Assembly: GCA_958296025.1 (NCBI GenBank)
Contig: OY282430.1
Coordinates: forward strand, 2,852,001 to 2,916,000
Direction: 5' to 3'
Source of the DNA: an uncultured Pseudomonadales bacterium
GTDB lineage: Bacteria; Pseudomonadota; Gammaproteobacteria; Pseudomonadales; Azotimanducaceae
Length of the DNA: 64,000 nucleotides
Below the pieces are notes generated by a model. The model worked only from the letters and a program-made list of their open reading frames with translations. It made no database searches and had not been told where the DNA came from. The translations under genes were made by a program, and so were the position numbers. Position 1 is the first letter of the stretch; each line of letters begins with the position of its first letter. Below, piece after piece: positions 26,572 through 35,854 of the stretch.

Positions 26572-27033
26572 ATGCGCACCTACTTCATCGTCCTCGCCAG
26601 CGCCCTCCTATTCGCCGCCCTTGTCACCGAACTTTCGTCCAGGCTGTTCGCCGGCAACTACTATGCGCTGCTGTTGATCGTCTTCGTGGCCCTCGTCGTC
26701 AACGGCCTGTTCAACGCCCGCCTGGCCGGGCGGGCACCTCGCAGCGCCGCCCCCGGCAAACACCGGCCGGCAAGCAAGGCCAGTGGCGGGCACCTGGACC
26801 ACCGGTCGCCCAAGAAGAGCGGCCGGCGGGAGGAAGGTACCATCAAGTGGTTTGACGACACCAAGGGCTACGGCTTCATCGTTCGCGCCAGCGGCGGCGA
26901 AATCTTCGTGCATAAGCGCTCCGTGCAGCACGACGAAGGTGAACGGCCACAGCTGTACGACGGGCGCAAAGTCAGCTTTCAGGTGGCGGAAAACGAGAAG
27001 GGACCCTACGCCCGCAACGTCACAGCGCTCTGA
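26572..27033 (+). CDS. Membrane-anchored cold-shock-domain protein
   Basis: 153 aa from ATG 26572. Two transmembrane segments (about residues 4-20 and 29-48), a basic Pro/Ser/Lys-rich linker (50-87), then a complete cold-shock domain (88-153) starting EEGTIKWFDDTKGYGFIVR. RNA-binding motifs RNP1 KGYGFI (98-103) and RNP2 IFVHK (111-115) are present. The domain probably binds single-stranded RNA or DNA at the inner face of the membrane. DUF1294-type membrane proteins fused to cold-shock domains have the reverse order, so this is a different architecture. It lies between coaX and argS on the same strand. Confidence 0.85.
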   Translation: MRTYFIVLASALLFAALVTELSSRLFAGNYYALLLIVFVALVVNGLFNARLAGRAPRSAAPGKHRPASKASGGHLDHRSPKKSGRREEGTIKWFDDTKGYGFIVRASGGEIFVHKRSVQHDEGERPQLYDGRKVSFQVAENEKGPYARNVTAL

Positions 27034-27180
27034 TTCCCTTAACCGCGAGGAAACCGAGCAAATGCGCCAAGACGGGCTGCGCCGAGGGGACGGTTGGCTG
27101 CGCCACCTCTTCATCATCGGTCCAGGCCATGCCCGGCTGCGAAACGTCCTTCCGGCGGCAGCGATGGTTTTGCTGACCGG

Positions 27181-28884
27181 ATGAACCTTAAACAATTGCT
27201 CGCCGCACGCATCGAGGCGGCGCTGGAAGCTTGCGGTGCGCCAGCGCCGGCCTTGGTGAAGCCAGCCTCCCGGCCCGAGTTCGGGGACTACCAGGCGGAC
27301 GGGGTGATGGCCGCCGCCAGGGCGGCCAAGGCCAACCCCCGGGCGTTGGCTGCTGAAGTCGTCCAACGTCTTGAACTCGGCGACGCCGCCGAAACCGTTG
27401 CGGTGGCGGGGCCTGGCTTCCTCAACATCCGCATCAGCCGGCAATTCCTAGCGAGGCGGTTGCACTTGGATGCGCCCTTGCTGGAGAAGGCTGCGGCACC
27501 ACAGCGGGTGGTGGTGGATTACTCCTGCCCGAACCTCGCCAAGGAGATGCATGTCGGCCATCTGCGCAGCACCATCATCGGCGACGCGATGGCTAGAGTT
27601 CTGGAGGCGCTTGGGCATCAGGTCATCCGCCAAAACCATGTCGGGGACTGGGGCACCCAATTCGGCATGCTGCTGGCGCATTTGGATGAAGTCGGCGGGG
27701 ACGTCCGAGCCTTGGACGATCTGGAGGCCTTCTACCGCGCCGCCAGCCAGCGCTTTCGCGAAGACCAGGCCTTCGCCGCGGCCAGCCGGGCCATGGTGGT
27801 GGCGCTGCAGGGCGGGGACGCCGAGGCGCGCACCAAGTGGCGGCGCTTCATCGACATCTCCCTGGACCATTGCCAGCAGATTTACGACCGCTTGGGCACC
27901 GGCCTCAAACCGGATCACGTCATGGCCGAAAGCGCCTACAACGATCGCCTCGCCGACACCGTGGCAGCCTTGGAGCAACGCGGTCTGTTGACCGAGTCCG
28001 AGGGCGCCCGTTGCGTGTTCCTGCCGCAGTTCACCGGCAAGGATGGGCGGGTGACGCCGGTGATCGTGCAGAAGTCCGACGGCGCCTACCTGTACGCCAC
28101 CACAGACTTGGCCGCCATCCGCCATCGCGCCGAAGCGTTGCGGGCGGACCGCGTTCTCTACTTCACCGACAGCCGCCAAACCCTGCACTTCCAACAGGTG
28201 TTCACGGTTGCGGAGCGGGCCGGGTTCAAGCCCGCCGGATTACGGCTGGAGCATATGCCCTTCGGGGCTATGCTCGGACCCAACGGCAAGCCTTTCAAGA
28301 CCCGGCAGGGCGGCGTGGTCAAGCTCAACGCCTTGCTGGACCAAGCCGAGACGCACGCTCTGGCGCTGGTGCGGGAAAAGAACCCGGAGCTCTCCTCTGA
28401 CGAACAGGCCGAGGCGGCCCGGGTGCTGGGCATCGGCGCGGTCAAATACGCCGACTTGGCGAAGAACCGCACCAATGACTACGTCTTCGACTGGGATCTC
28501 ATGCTGGCCTTTGAGGGCAACACCGCACCCTATCTGCTGTACGCCTACGCCAGAATTCAAAGCCTGTTCCGACGCGGGGGCTTGGATCCGGCCGCCCTGT
28601 CTGATCAACCCGAACCGAGGCACCCAACAGAGCGGGCCTTGGCGGTGGTCTTGGTGCGCCTGCAGGAAGTGCTGGAGCAGACAGCCGAAAGCGGCTGCCC
28701 GCATCTACTCTGCGCCTACTTGCACGACTTGGCGGCCAAGTTCACCAAATTCTACGAGGAATGCCCCATCCTGACGGCCCCCAGCCACGTTAAGGAGAAC
28801 CGGCTCCGGTTGGCCGAACAGACCGCCCGCACCCTGCGCTCCGGCTTGGGGCTGCTCGGCATCGACGTCGTGCAGCGGATGTAG
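27181..28884 (+). CDS. argS: Arginyl-tRNA synthetase
   Basis: Charges tRNA-Arg. 567 aa from ATG 27181 (E. coli 577). N-terminal additional domain with RPEFGDYQADGVMAAA, HIGH-type motif LAKEMHVGHLRSTIIGDA, NHVGDWGTQFGMLLAHL, the KMSKS-replacing segment GKPFKTRQGGVVKL, and the C-terminal anticodon-binding DALR domain (LCAYLHDLAAKFTKFYEECPI). The family lacks a true KMSKS, as here. An open frame upstream to 27094 does not look like ArgS. Confidence 0.96.
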   Translation: MNLKQLLAARIEAALEACGAPAPALVKPASRPEFGDYQADGVMAAARAAKANPRALAAEVVQRLELGDAAETVAVAGPGFLNIRISRQFLARRLHLDAPLLEKAAAPQRVVVDYSCPNLAKEMHVGHLRSTIIGDAMARVLEALGHQVIRQNHVGDWGTQFGMLLAHLDEVGGDVRALDDLEAFYRAASQRFREDQAFAAASRAMVVALQGGDAEARTKWRRFIDISLDHCQQIYDRLGTGLKPDHVMAESAYNDRLADTVAALEQRGLLTESEGARCVFLPQFTGKDGRVTPVIVQKSDGAYLYATTDLAAIRHRAEALRADRVLYFTDSRQTLHFQQVFTVAERAGFKPAGLRLEHMPFGAMLGPNGKPFKTRQGGVVKLNALLDQAETHALALVREKNPELSSDEQAEAARVLGIGAVKYADLAKNRTNDYVFDWDLMLAFEGNTAPYLLYAYARIQSLFRRGGLDPAALSDQPEPRHPTERALAVVLVRLQEVLEQTAESGCPHLLCAYLHDLAAKFTKFYEECPILTAPSHVKENRLRLAEQTARTLRSGLGLLGIDVVQRM

Positions 28885-28901
28885 CCTCGGCGCAGCCCAA
28901 C

Positions 28902-30119
28902 TCAAGCCCTGGCGAAGCTGGGCAAGGCGCAGGATTTCAGCTCATCAACGAAATCCCGCAGCACCTGGATGCCGGTGGCTTCCGCATCCCGGCACCAATG
29001 GTGCAGCGCCGCTAGCAAGTCCTCCGCGTCGCCGCCGCGCTTGGCCCAGATGTCATGCAGGCGCACCCGCAGCCGATAGACCGTGGCGATGGCGTGGCTG
29101 GCCTGCACGGCGGCGGCGATGCGTCGCTCCCCCTTGGCGCAGACCAAGAGGCGCTCCCGGCAGAGTAGGGAGCGGGCCCTATGGAACAGACGGCTGGTGG
29201 CCTCGTCCACCTTGGCGCATTCTTGGCGGACCACGGGTTTGACCACGTCTTTTTGGTATTTGGCCATCAGCCGGAAGCGGTCGTTGAGCACCGCCCAAGC
29301 GGTGTCCATGTCCAAGGTGGTCTTGCCCGGAACCCGCTCGACGATGGGGCCGACGCTCTTGGGTTGCGCCAAGCCGAAGGCGCGGAACAGGCGGATCCAC
29401 TGCCAGCCCAGGTCGAACTCCCAATTCCTGTGAGAGAACTTGGCGGAGTTGGGGTAAGCATGGTGATTGTTATGCAGCTCCTCACCGCCGATGAGCACGC
29501 CCCAAGGGACTATGTTGGTGCTAGCGTCCGGCGGCTCGAAGTTGCGGTAGCCCCAGGCATGGCCGACGCCGTTGATGACCCCGGCGCCGAGCACCGGAAT
29601 CCACAGCATCTGCACCGCCCAAACCGTTAAGCCGATGATGCCGAACAGGGCGATGTCCATAAGCGCTAGGAGAATGACCCCTATAGTGGGAAAGCGGCTG
29701 TAAAGATTGCGCTCCAGCCAGTCGTCTGGGCAGCCGGCGCCGTAGCGCTCAATCAGGGCTTGATCCGCCGCCGCCGCCCGGTAAGCCTCCGTGCCCCGCC
29801 ACAGGATGTTGCCAAGCCCTTGGATGCGGGGGCTGTGCGGGTCCTCCTCGGTTTCCGTGGTGGCGTGGTGCTTGCGGTGAATGGCGGCCCACTGCCGGCC
29901 AATCATGCCGGTGCTGAGCCAACACCAAAAGCGGAAGAAGTGCTGCAGCACTGGGTGCAGATGCAAGGCCCGGTGCGCCAAGTGACGGTGCAGATACAAG
30001 GTGACGGTAATGATAGTGAGGTGCGTCACCACCAACACATAGGCGACGATGCCCCAAGCCGACAGATCCCAAAGCCCATTGCTGAGCCAGCCCAATACGT
30101 CCAGCATGATCAACGACAT
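28902..30119 (-). CDS. Fatty acid delta-9 desaturase
   Basis: Membrane diiron acyl desaturase, 405 aa from ATG 30119 with GGGGGGA upstream. All three histidine boxes are present: HRHLAHR, HRKHHATTE and HNNHHAYPNSAKFS, with hydrophobic pairs before the first (YVLVVTHLTIITVTLYL) and between the second and third. A C-terminal extension of about 130 residues after the last box is charged and helical; similar extensions occur in pseudomonad desaturases. Likely introduces the double bond into membrane acyl chains. The frame continues upstream to 30257 without family resemblance. Convergent with argS and divergent from the CaiB-like gene. Confidence 0.92.
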   Translation of the reverse strand: MSLIMLDVLGWLSNGLWDLSAWGIVAYVLVVTHLTIITVTLYLHRHLAHRALHLHPVLQHFFRFWCWLSTGMIGRQWAAIHRKHHATTETEEDPHSPRIQGLGNILWRGTEAYRAAAADQALIERYGAGCPDDWLERNLYSRFPTIGVILLALMDIALFGIIGLTVWAVQMLWIPVLGAGVINGVGHAWGYRNFEPPDASTNIVPWGVLIGGEELHNNHHAYPNSAKFSHRNWEFDLGWQWIRLFRAFGLAQPKSVGPIVERVPGKTTLDMDTAWAVLNDRFRLMAKYQKDVVKPVVRQECAKVDEATSRLFHRARSLLCRERLLVCAKGERRIAAAVQASHAIATVYRLRVRLHDIWAKRGGDAEDLLAALHHWCRDAEATGIQVLRDFVDELKSCALPSFARA

Positions 30120-30314
30120 TCCCCCCACTAATTGTTGTTGGTTGTTCGCCTCGGCCCTTTTCCGCATCGAGCATGCGGAGCGACTCAGCCACGGCCCCCA
30201 TAGTCCTACGCCTGCGCCGTAACTGCAAAGGGTATTTGCCCACAAATTCCAGTTCATTGCAACAAGGCGGGAAATCCGTATCTTGGCGGGCCTGATTTGC
30301 TGAAGGAGCGGCCA

Positions 30315-31526
30315 ATGGGCGCACCCCTAGCCAACATCCTGGTTTTGGAGGTCGATAGCTTCATGGCGGCACCGAGCGCCGGCGCCATTCTCGCAGACTT
30401 GGGCGCGGACGTGCTCAAGGTGGAGCCGATTGGCGGCGACCCCATGCGCGGCCTGTCGCGTCCCTTGAAGGCGGAGTCAAGGTTCGCCGGCTATGATTTT
30501 CAGTTTGACGTGGACAACCGCGGCAAGCGCTCGGTGGCCATCGCCTTGGACCATCCGGAAGGCGTCGCCTTGGTGCAGCGGTTGGCGGAGCGCAGCCACA
30601 TCTTCATCTGCAATCTGCTCGTCCACAGGCAGCAGCGCTTCGGCCTGGACCCAGACACCCTGCTCAAGCGCCGGCCCGATATGGTTCACGCCACCCTGAC
30701 GGGATACGGCACCACCGGCCCCGAGGCTTGGCGGCCCGGCTATGACGTCACTGCCTTCTTCGGGCGTTCCGGGCTGTACGACGCCATGCGCGAGGGTGAA
30801 GACGGCGTGGTGCCCCAAGCCCGCCCCGCCCAAGGCGACCACACCGCCGGGCTGGCCTTGACCACGGCCATACTGGCCGCCTTGCGCCTCGCCGAGCAAA
30901 CCGGCGAGGGGCAGGTGGTGGAGACCTCTCTTTACGAGGCGGCGGTCTGGACCCAAGCCTCGGACTTCGGCGTCACCGCCGTCGATCAGGCACCGGTGCG
31001 CCGTCGCGCCCGGCACCAAGCCCTCACCCCGATGACCAACCGCTACCCCTGCGGGGACGGCAAGTGGGTGGTGCTCAACATGCTCGACAGCGGCGCCTGG
31101 GAGCGGCTGTGCCGCGCCCTAGGGCGTGAGGACTGGCTGACGGACGAACGCTTCCAGACCGGTAAGGGCCGCTACCAAAACATGGCTGAGTTGGTGGATG
31201 GCGTGGACGCCACCCTGCGGCAAAAAACCCGGGACGAATGGGGTGCCGTCTTTGACGAACAGGGGGTGATTTGGGGCCCTGTTCTGGGCCTGCACGAAGT
31301 GCCATCCGACCCACAAGCCCAATCCCTTGGCCTGTTTCCCTCGGTCGAGCACCCGAAACTCGGCCCCTACCCCACCGTCAACGCACCCATGCGCTTCGAC
31401 CGCGCCGACGTAAGGCCTCGGGGGCCGGCGCCCAAGCTCGGCGAGCACACTAGGGAAGTGTTGGCCGGCATCGGCTTATCGGTAGCGCAAGCGCAGACAT
31501 TGTTTGACCAAGGCGTAGTGAAGTAA
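30315..31526 (+). CDS. CaiB/BaiF family CoA-transferase
   Basis: Class III CoA-transferase, 403 aa from ATG 30315, chosen for AAGGAG seven bases upstream. Seen: ILVLEVDSFMAAPSAGAILADLGADVLKVEP at the N-terminus, DNRGKRSVAIALDHPEG and GQVVETSLYEAAVWTQ. The proposed catalytic aspartate lies in the stretch around PGYDVTAFFGRSGLYDA. Moves CoA between an acyl-CoA and an unknown carboxylate. It faces a CaiD-like hydratase, an ADP-forming CoA ligase and a CaiA-like dehydrogenase, so the substrate may resemble carnitine or crotonobetaine, but this is inference. Confidence 0.88.
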   Translation: MGAPLANILVLEVDSFMAAPSAGAILADLGADVLKVEPIGGDPMRGLSRPLKAESRFAGYDFQFDVDNRGKRSVAIALDHPEGVALVQRLAERSHIFICNLLVHRQQRFGLDPDTLLKRRPDMVHATLTGYGTTGPEAWRPGYDVTAFFGRSGLYDAMREGEDGVVPQARPAQGDHTAGLALTTAILAALRLAEQTGEGQVVETSLYEAAVWTQASDFGVTAVDQAPVRRRARHQALTPMTNRYPCGDGKWVVLNMLDSGAWERLCRALGREDWLTDERFQTGKGRYQNMAELVDGVDATLRQKTRDEWGAVFDEQGVIWGPVLGLHEVPSDPQAQSLGLFPSVEHPKLGPYPTVNAPMRFDRADVRPRGPAPKLGEHTREVLAGIGLSVAQAQTLFDQGVVK

Positions 31527-31675
31527 GCCCTGCAACGGCTGGTTTGCCTCGCCAGCCCGATGGCTCGGCGGAAAGCGCCGGGCAAGCCAGCCGCCACGTC
31601 CCGCGCCACGCGAAACGCGCCCGAGTCGTGCCGATGTTCGCCCCGGTCATGGGGGTCATTCCGCCAGACCGGGCG

Positions 31676-32461
31676 TTACCGCCCCTTCCAGACGGGTGCC
31701 CGCTTTTCCGCAAAGGCCCGAGCGCCCTCCAACTGATCCTCGCTGGAGTAGAGCCTATCGACCGTGGCCAACTGGCGCTTGGTGACGCGGTTCAACATGT
31801 CCTGAAACTTCATGTCCTCCGCCTCGCGCACCACCTCCTTGATGGCGGCGTAAACCAAGGGTGGGCCGGAGGCAAGCAGCCGCGCCAAGCTCCATGCCGC
31901 CTCGGCGAGTTGCTCCAGCGGCACCACCTCCTTCACCAAACCCCAGCGCTGCGCCTCCTGCGCATCAAACCAACGCCCAGTCAACAGCAGATCCATGGCC
32001 ACATGATAGGGAATGCGCTTCGGCAGCTTGATGGAGGCGGCGTCCGCCACCGTGCCGGAGCGAATCTCCGGCAAGGCGAAGGAGGCGGCGTCACTGGCCA
32101 GAATCAGGTCGCAGGACAGCGCCAACTCCAGCCCGCCGCCGCAGCAGACGCCGTTGACGGCGCAGATGACCGGCTTGTTCATCGCTCCCAATTCCTGCAG
32201 GCCGCCAAAACCGCCGACGCCATAGTCGCCATCCACCGCGTCCCCGTCGGCGGCGGCCTTAAGGTCCCAGCCGGCGCAGAAGAATCTGTCCCCGGCGGCG
32301 CGCAAAATCGCCACCCGCAATTTGGGGTCATCCCTAAACGCCATGAAGGCTTCCCCCATCAACCGGCTGGTGGCCAAGTCGATCGCATTGGCCTTGGGGC
32401 GGTCCAGGGTGACTTCCAGAATCCCCCCTTCAGTCTTGAGTCTTAGAGGTGCATCGCTCAT
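31676..32461 (-). CDS. Enoyl-CoA hydratase, CaiD-like
   Basis: 261 aa from ATG 32461 (GGAG upstream), the same length as E. coli CaiD crotonobetainyl-CoA hydratase. The resemblance is high across the protein: GGILEVTLDRPKANAIDLAT, FFCAGWDLKAAADGDAVDGDYGVGGFGGL, GGGLELALSCDLILASDAASFALPEIRSG, and the C-terminal ending EGARAFAEKRAPVWKGR. The crotonase oxyanion-hole and acidic positions fall in GGGLELAL and FALPEIRSG. The substrate is not proven to be a carnitine derivative. It follows the ADP-forming ligase by about 80 bp on the same strand. Confidence 0.9.
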   Translation of the reverse strand: MSDAPLRLKTEGGILEVTLDRPKANAIDLATSRLMGEAFMAFRDDPKLRVAILRAAGDRFFCAGWDLKAAADGDAVDGDYGVGGFGGLQELGAMNKPVICAVNGVCCGGGLELALSCDLILASDAASFALPEIRSGTVADAASIKLPKRIPYHVAMDLLLTGRWFDAQEAQRWGLVKEVVPLEQLAEAAWSLARLLASGPPLVYAAIKEVVREAEDMKFQDMLNRVTKRQLATVDRLYSSEDQLEGARAFAEKRAPVWKGR

Positions 32462-32542
32462 CAAAGTCTCCACTGGCGGACTTTCCCGCAAAGCGGCATT
32501 TCTCGGCATAATAGCCGCAAAGCAGCCTCCGTTACCGCTCCG

Positions 32543-34630
32543 CTAAACACAGCTTGGGGCGGACCGGGCGGGGCTTAGACGCAGCAACGCATCCACCGCC
32601 ACACCGCCCTTGGGCCGCGCCAGATAGGGATTCACCTCAAGCTCCACGAGGCCATCCACCGCGGCGGCGCAACGGGCCAATGTTTGCGCCGCCTCAACCA
32701 CGGCGTCAACATCCGCCGCCGGCCGGCCGCGATGCCCCGCCAAGAGCGGCCAAATCCTCAAGCCGCGCAGAGCGTTCAAGACGTCCGCGTCGCGCACTGG
32801 CAGGATGAGGCTGGCCGTATCGGTCAGAAGTTCCGTCCAGATGCCGCCCGCGCCAAGGGTCAGCACCAGCCCGTGGGCGGGGTCGGCGACCACGCCGAGC
32901 AGCAATTCGGCCACGGCGTCAACGATATGGGCTTCAACCAGCCAACCTTCGGGCGCATCCATCGCTTGGGCCGCCGCCCGCACCGCCTCGGCCGTTTCCA
33001 GACCAAGCCGCACCGCGCCTCGATCGGTCTTGTGGGCATGGCCAAGGCCCTTGAGGACCACGGGAAAGCCAATGGTCGCCGCGCTGGTGGCGGCCTGCTG
33101 GGGATTCGCCGCAAGCAGGGACCGAGGCACGGCCAAGCCATGCGCCGCAAGGATGCGCTTGGCCTCCCATTCGTTGACCTGCTCCACTGGCCCAGCCATC
33201 GCCTGCGCCGGCCAGAGCGGCTCCGGCAGCGGGGACGACCAATAGTCGGCGATGTCCGCCGCCGCCTCAATCGCCGCCATGGCGGCGTCAAGGCCGCACA
33301 AGGGCACGACGCCGGCCGTGATGAATCTTTGGGCGTAGGCCTCGGTCATCAGTTCCGGGATGGTGGCGATGACGGCACCCCGACCGTTCGTGCGGCGCAC
33401 CGCTGCAATCCAAGCGTCGGCCGCTGGGCGCCAAGCGGCCACGTCGCAGCGGTCGGTCCTCGGCGGATCGAAAATCAGGCAGGCAAGATCACAAGTGCCT
33501 CCCAGCAAGGCGGCGAACGTTGCGGTCATAGCCGCCGCATCGCCCCAAATGTACGTTTGATAGTCCAGCGGGTTGGACAAATGCACCCTCGGGCCAAGAA
33601 CGTTGCGTAGAGCCTCGGTCTGCTCCGGCGCCAAGGGGGGAAACTCGAGGCGGCGGCCAACGGCGGCGTCGGCCACCAAGGCCGCTTCTCCGCCGGAGCA
33701 GGACAGCGAAGCCAGCCGTCGGCCGGGCAAAGGCCCCGCATAGTGCAGAAACTTCAGCGCCTCCACAAACTCCAAAAGCCCTTGCACTTGGGCGATGCCC
33801 AGACGGGTCAGCAAGGCGGCGGCACCAGCTTCGCTGCCGGCCAGGGAGGCGGTGTGGGAGCGCGTCAGGGACTGCGCCAGTGCCGAGCGGCCGGCCTTGA
33901 GGGCGACGATGGGCTTGCGCAGCGCACGGGACCGGGCGGCCAATGCCCGCCACCCTTCCAAGTCGGTGAAGCCCTCGATGTGCAATCCCAGTGCCGTGAC
34001 GCGCTCGTCCGCCAGCAGTTGCAAGCCGATCGACGCTTGGCTGAGTTGGGCTTGATTGCCCGCCGTCGCCAAATAGGCGATGGGCAAGCTGCGGCACTGC
34101 ATGGACAGGTTGACGGCGATGTTGGAGCTTTGCGCTAGCACGACCACGCCCCGCTCCACAGGCACACCGCCGTGCTGGTCGGGCCAAAGCGCCACCCCGT
34201 CCAAATAATTGATGAAGCCGTAGCAGTTCGGCCCTAGAAAGGGCATGTCTCCCGCCGCTTTCAGCAGGGCTTCCTGCAGTTCCCCCCCGGCCTGCTCCTC
34301 CTGGACGGTTTCGGCGAAGCCGGAGGCGAAGCAGACCGCGCCGCCGGCGCCGACTTCCGCCAACGCCGCCAAAATCTCCACGGCGTCCTTCCGGTTGACG
34401 GCGATGAAGCTGGCGTCCGGGTTGGTCGGCAAGCTGCCAACATCCCGATAGGCCGGCACCCCCCCCACTTCCAACCGATGCGGATGCACCGGCCATATCT
34501 CGCCGCCATAGCCAGCCCGCCGCAACTGCCCGATCACGTTGGCCGCCCAAGCGCCGCCGAAGACCGCCACCGAGCGCGGCCTGAACAAGCGGGACAGATC
34601 AGCCACGGCGGCCGCCCCGGTCTGTGTCAC
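32543..34630 (-). CDS. ADP-forming acyl-CoA (acetyl-CoA) synthetase, fused alpha-beta
   Basis: 695 aa from the GTG at 34630, which overlaps the stop of the acyl-CoA dehydrogenase in GTGA. Order: CoA-binding Rossmann domain (LFRPRSVAVFGGAWAAN), succinyl-CoA-ligase-like part with PFLGPNCYGFIN, the phosphoryl-accepting histidine in TRSHTASLAGSEAG (H259), then an ATP-grasp domain from about 480 (WEAKRILAAHGLAVPRSL, GFPVVLKGLGHAHKTDRGAVRLGL, VDGLVELEVNPYLA). Forms acyl-CoA from a free acid with ATP giving ADP and phosphate, reversibly. E. coli cai operons use an AMP-forming CaiC, so this replaces or complements that step here. Confidence 0.9.
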   Translation of the reverse strand: MTQTGAAAVADLSRLFRPRSVAVFGGAWAANVIGQLRRAGYGGEIWPVHPHRLEVGGVPAYRDVGSLPTNPDASFIAVNRKDAVEILAALAEVGAGGAVCFASGFAETVQEEQAGGELQEALLKAAGDMPFLGPNCYGFINYLDGVALWPDQHGGVPVERGVVVLAQSSNIAVNLSMQCRSLPIAYLATAGNQAQLSQASIGLQLLADERVTALGLHIEGFTDLEGWRALAARSRALRKPIVALKAGRSALAQSLTRSHTASLAGSEAGAAALLTRLGIAQVQGLLEFVEALKFLHYAGPLPGRRLASLSCSGGEAALVADAAVGRRLEFPPLAPEQTEALRNVLGPRVHLSNPLDYQTYIWGDAAAMTATFAALLGGTCDLACLIFDPPRTDRCDVAAWRPAADAWIAAVRRTNGRGAVIATIPELMTEAYAQRFITAGVVPLCGLDAAMAAIEAAADIADYWSSPLPEPLWPAQAMAGPVEQVNEWEAKRILAAHGLAVPRSLLAANPQQAATSAATIGFPVVLKGLGHAHKTDRGAVRLGLETAEAVRAAAQAMDAPEGWLVEAHIVDAVAELLLGVVADPAHGLVLTLGAGGIWTELLTDTASLILPVRDADVLNALRGLRIWPLLAGHRGRPAADVDAVVEAAQTLARCAAAVDGLVELEVNPYLARPKGGVAVDALLRLSPARSAPSCV

Positions 34631-35787
34631 CCACCCAACGGCCGCAGCAGCTCGCGGCTGATGATGTGCCGCTGGATCTCCGAGGTGCCGTCCCAGATGC
34701 GCTCCACGCGAGCATCCCGCCAAAAGCGGGCAAAGGGCAGATCCGCCATCAAGCCCATGCCCCCGTGCAGTTGCAGGCAGGCGTCGGTGACCCGGGCCAG
34801 CATCTCCGTGGCGTAGAGCTTGGCGCTGGCGATCTCCCGGTCGCAGGGGAGGTTGCGGCTCAACCGCCAAGCGGCGGCTAGGGTCAGCCAGTCGGCGGCG
34901 TCGATTTCGGTGGCCATGTCCGCCGCCTGAAAACTGACGCCTTGGAACTTGCCGATTTGTTGGCCGAATTGCCGCCTCTCCACGAGATGCGGGAGGGTCT
35001 CCTCCAGCGCCCGCCGAGCGCGGCCCACCGCCATGGCGGCCACCGACAGGCGGGTGCCGGCCAGCCATTCGTTGGCCACCTCGAAGCCGCGGTGCGCCTC
35101 CCCTAGGATCTGGCCCTTCGGCAAGCGGCAGTCCTCAAACCGCAGAATGCAGTTCTGATAGCCGCGGTGCGAGACCGAATCGTAGCCCGGCAAAATTTCA
35201 AAGCCGGCCGTGCCCCGGTCCACCAGAAAGCAAGTGATCTTCTTCTTGGGGCCGCGCTCGGTCTGTTCTTCGCCGCTGGCGACGAAGACGATCACGAAGT
35301 CGGCGATGTCCGCATGGCTGATGAAGTGCTTGGTGCCATTGAGAATCCAGTCGTCCCCGCGTTGGCGGGCGGTGCATTGCATGCCGCGCAGGTCGGAGCC
35401 GGCGCCCGGCTCGGTCATCGCCAAAGCGTCAAACCTGTCGCCGCGCACCGCCGGCAGCAGGTAGCGCTCGCGCTGCTCGCCGACGCAGGCCATGAGGATG
35501 CCGGAGGGCCGCCCGAAAAACACCGTCAGGGCGTAGCAGCCCCGGCCGAGCTCCCGCTCCACCAAGGTGAAGTCCAAGGCGTCTAGGCCGGCGCCGCCCA
35601 CTTCTTCGGGAAAGTTGCAGGCGAAGAAACCGAGCGCCTTGCACTTTTGCGCGATCTGCTGGCCGAGTTCAGGCGGCACCGCCCCGGTGCGGTCGATTTC
35701 CGCCTCGTGAGGGTATATCTCGTTTTCAACAAAGCTGCGGACGGTATCGACCATCAGCCGCTGCTCACCACTCAAGCCGAAATCCAC
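34627..35787 (-). CDS. Acyl-CoA dehydrogenase, CaiA-like
   Basis: 386-residue flavoprotein of the acyl-CoA dehydrogenase fold. FAD/substrate segment LAMTEPGAGSDLRGMQC (about 122-138), NGTKHFISHADIADFVIVF, RQFGQQIGKFQGVSFQAADMATEI and the C-terminal RVERIWDGTSEIQRHIISREL. The position of the catalytic glutamate of medium-chain enzymes (YEGT) is Asp366 here (WDGT); some relatives use a glutamate elsewhere, so activity is not excluded. It is first in a unit with the ADP-forming ligase (overlap GTGA) and the CaiD-like hydratase, suggesting ligase, dehydrogenase and hydratase act on one acyl chain. About 65 bp upstream lies a miniature element. Confidence 0.92.
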   Translation of the reverse strand: MDFGLSGEQRLMVDTVRSFVENEIYPHEAEIDRTGAVPPELGQQIAQKCKALGFFACNFPEEVGGAGLDALDFTLVERELGRGCYALTVFFGRPSGILMACVGEQRERYLLPAVRGDRFDALAMTEPGAGSDLRGMQCTARQRGDDWILNGTKHFISHADIADFVIVFVASGEEQTERGPKKKITCFLVDRGTAGFEILPGYDSVSHRGYQNCILRFEDCRLPKGQILGEAHRGFEVANEWLAGTRLSVAAMAVGRARRALEETLPHLVERRQFGQQIGKFQGVSFQAADMATEIDAADWLTLAAAWRLSRNLPCDREIASAKLYATEMLARVTDACLQLHGGMGLMADLPFARFWRDARVERIWDGTSEIQRHIISRELLRPLGG

Positions 35788-35854
35788 CGCCCGTCTCCTT
35801 AGACCACCGCCACCGGAAATGCTAAGACCTCAGACAATGATAGGCAAACATCTG

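Noticed and set aside
30117-30257. N-terminal extension of the desaturase to 30257
   Set aside because: No family resemblance before MSLIMLDVLG, and a purine-rich ribosome site precedes the ATG at 30119.
34631-35068. 146-codon N-terminal extension of the ADP-forming ligase
   Set aside because: It overlaps the acyl-CoA dehydrogenase gene in another frame and reads as Arg/His/Gly shadow text. The GTG overlapping the dehydrogenase stop begins the CoA-binding domain correctly.
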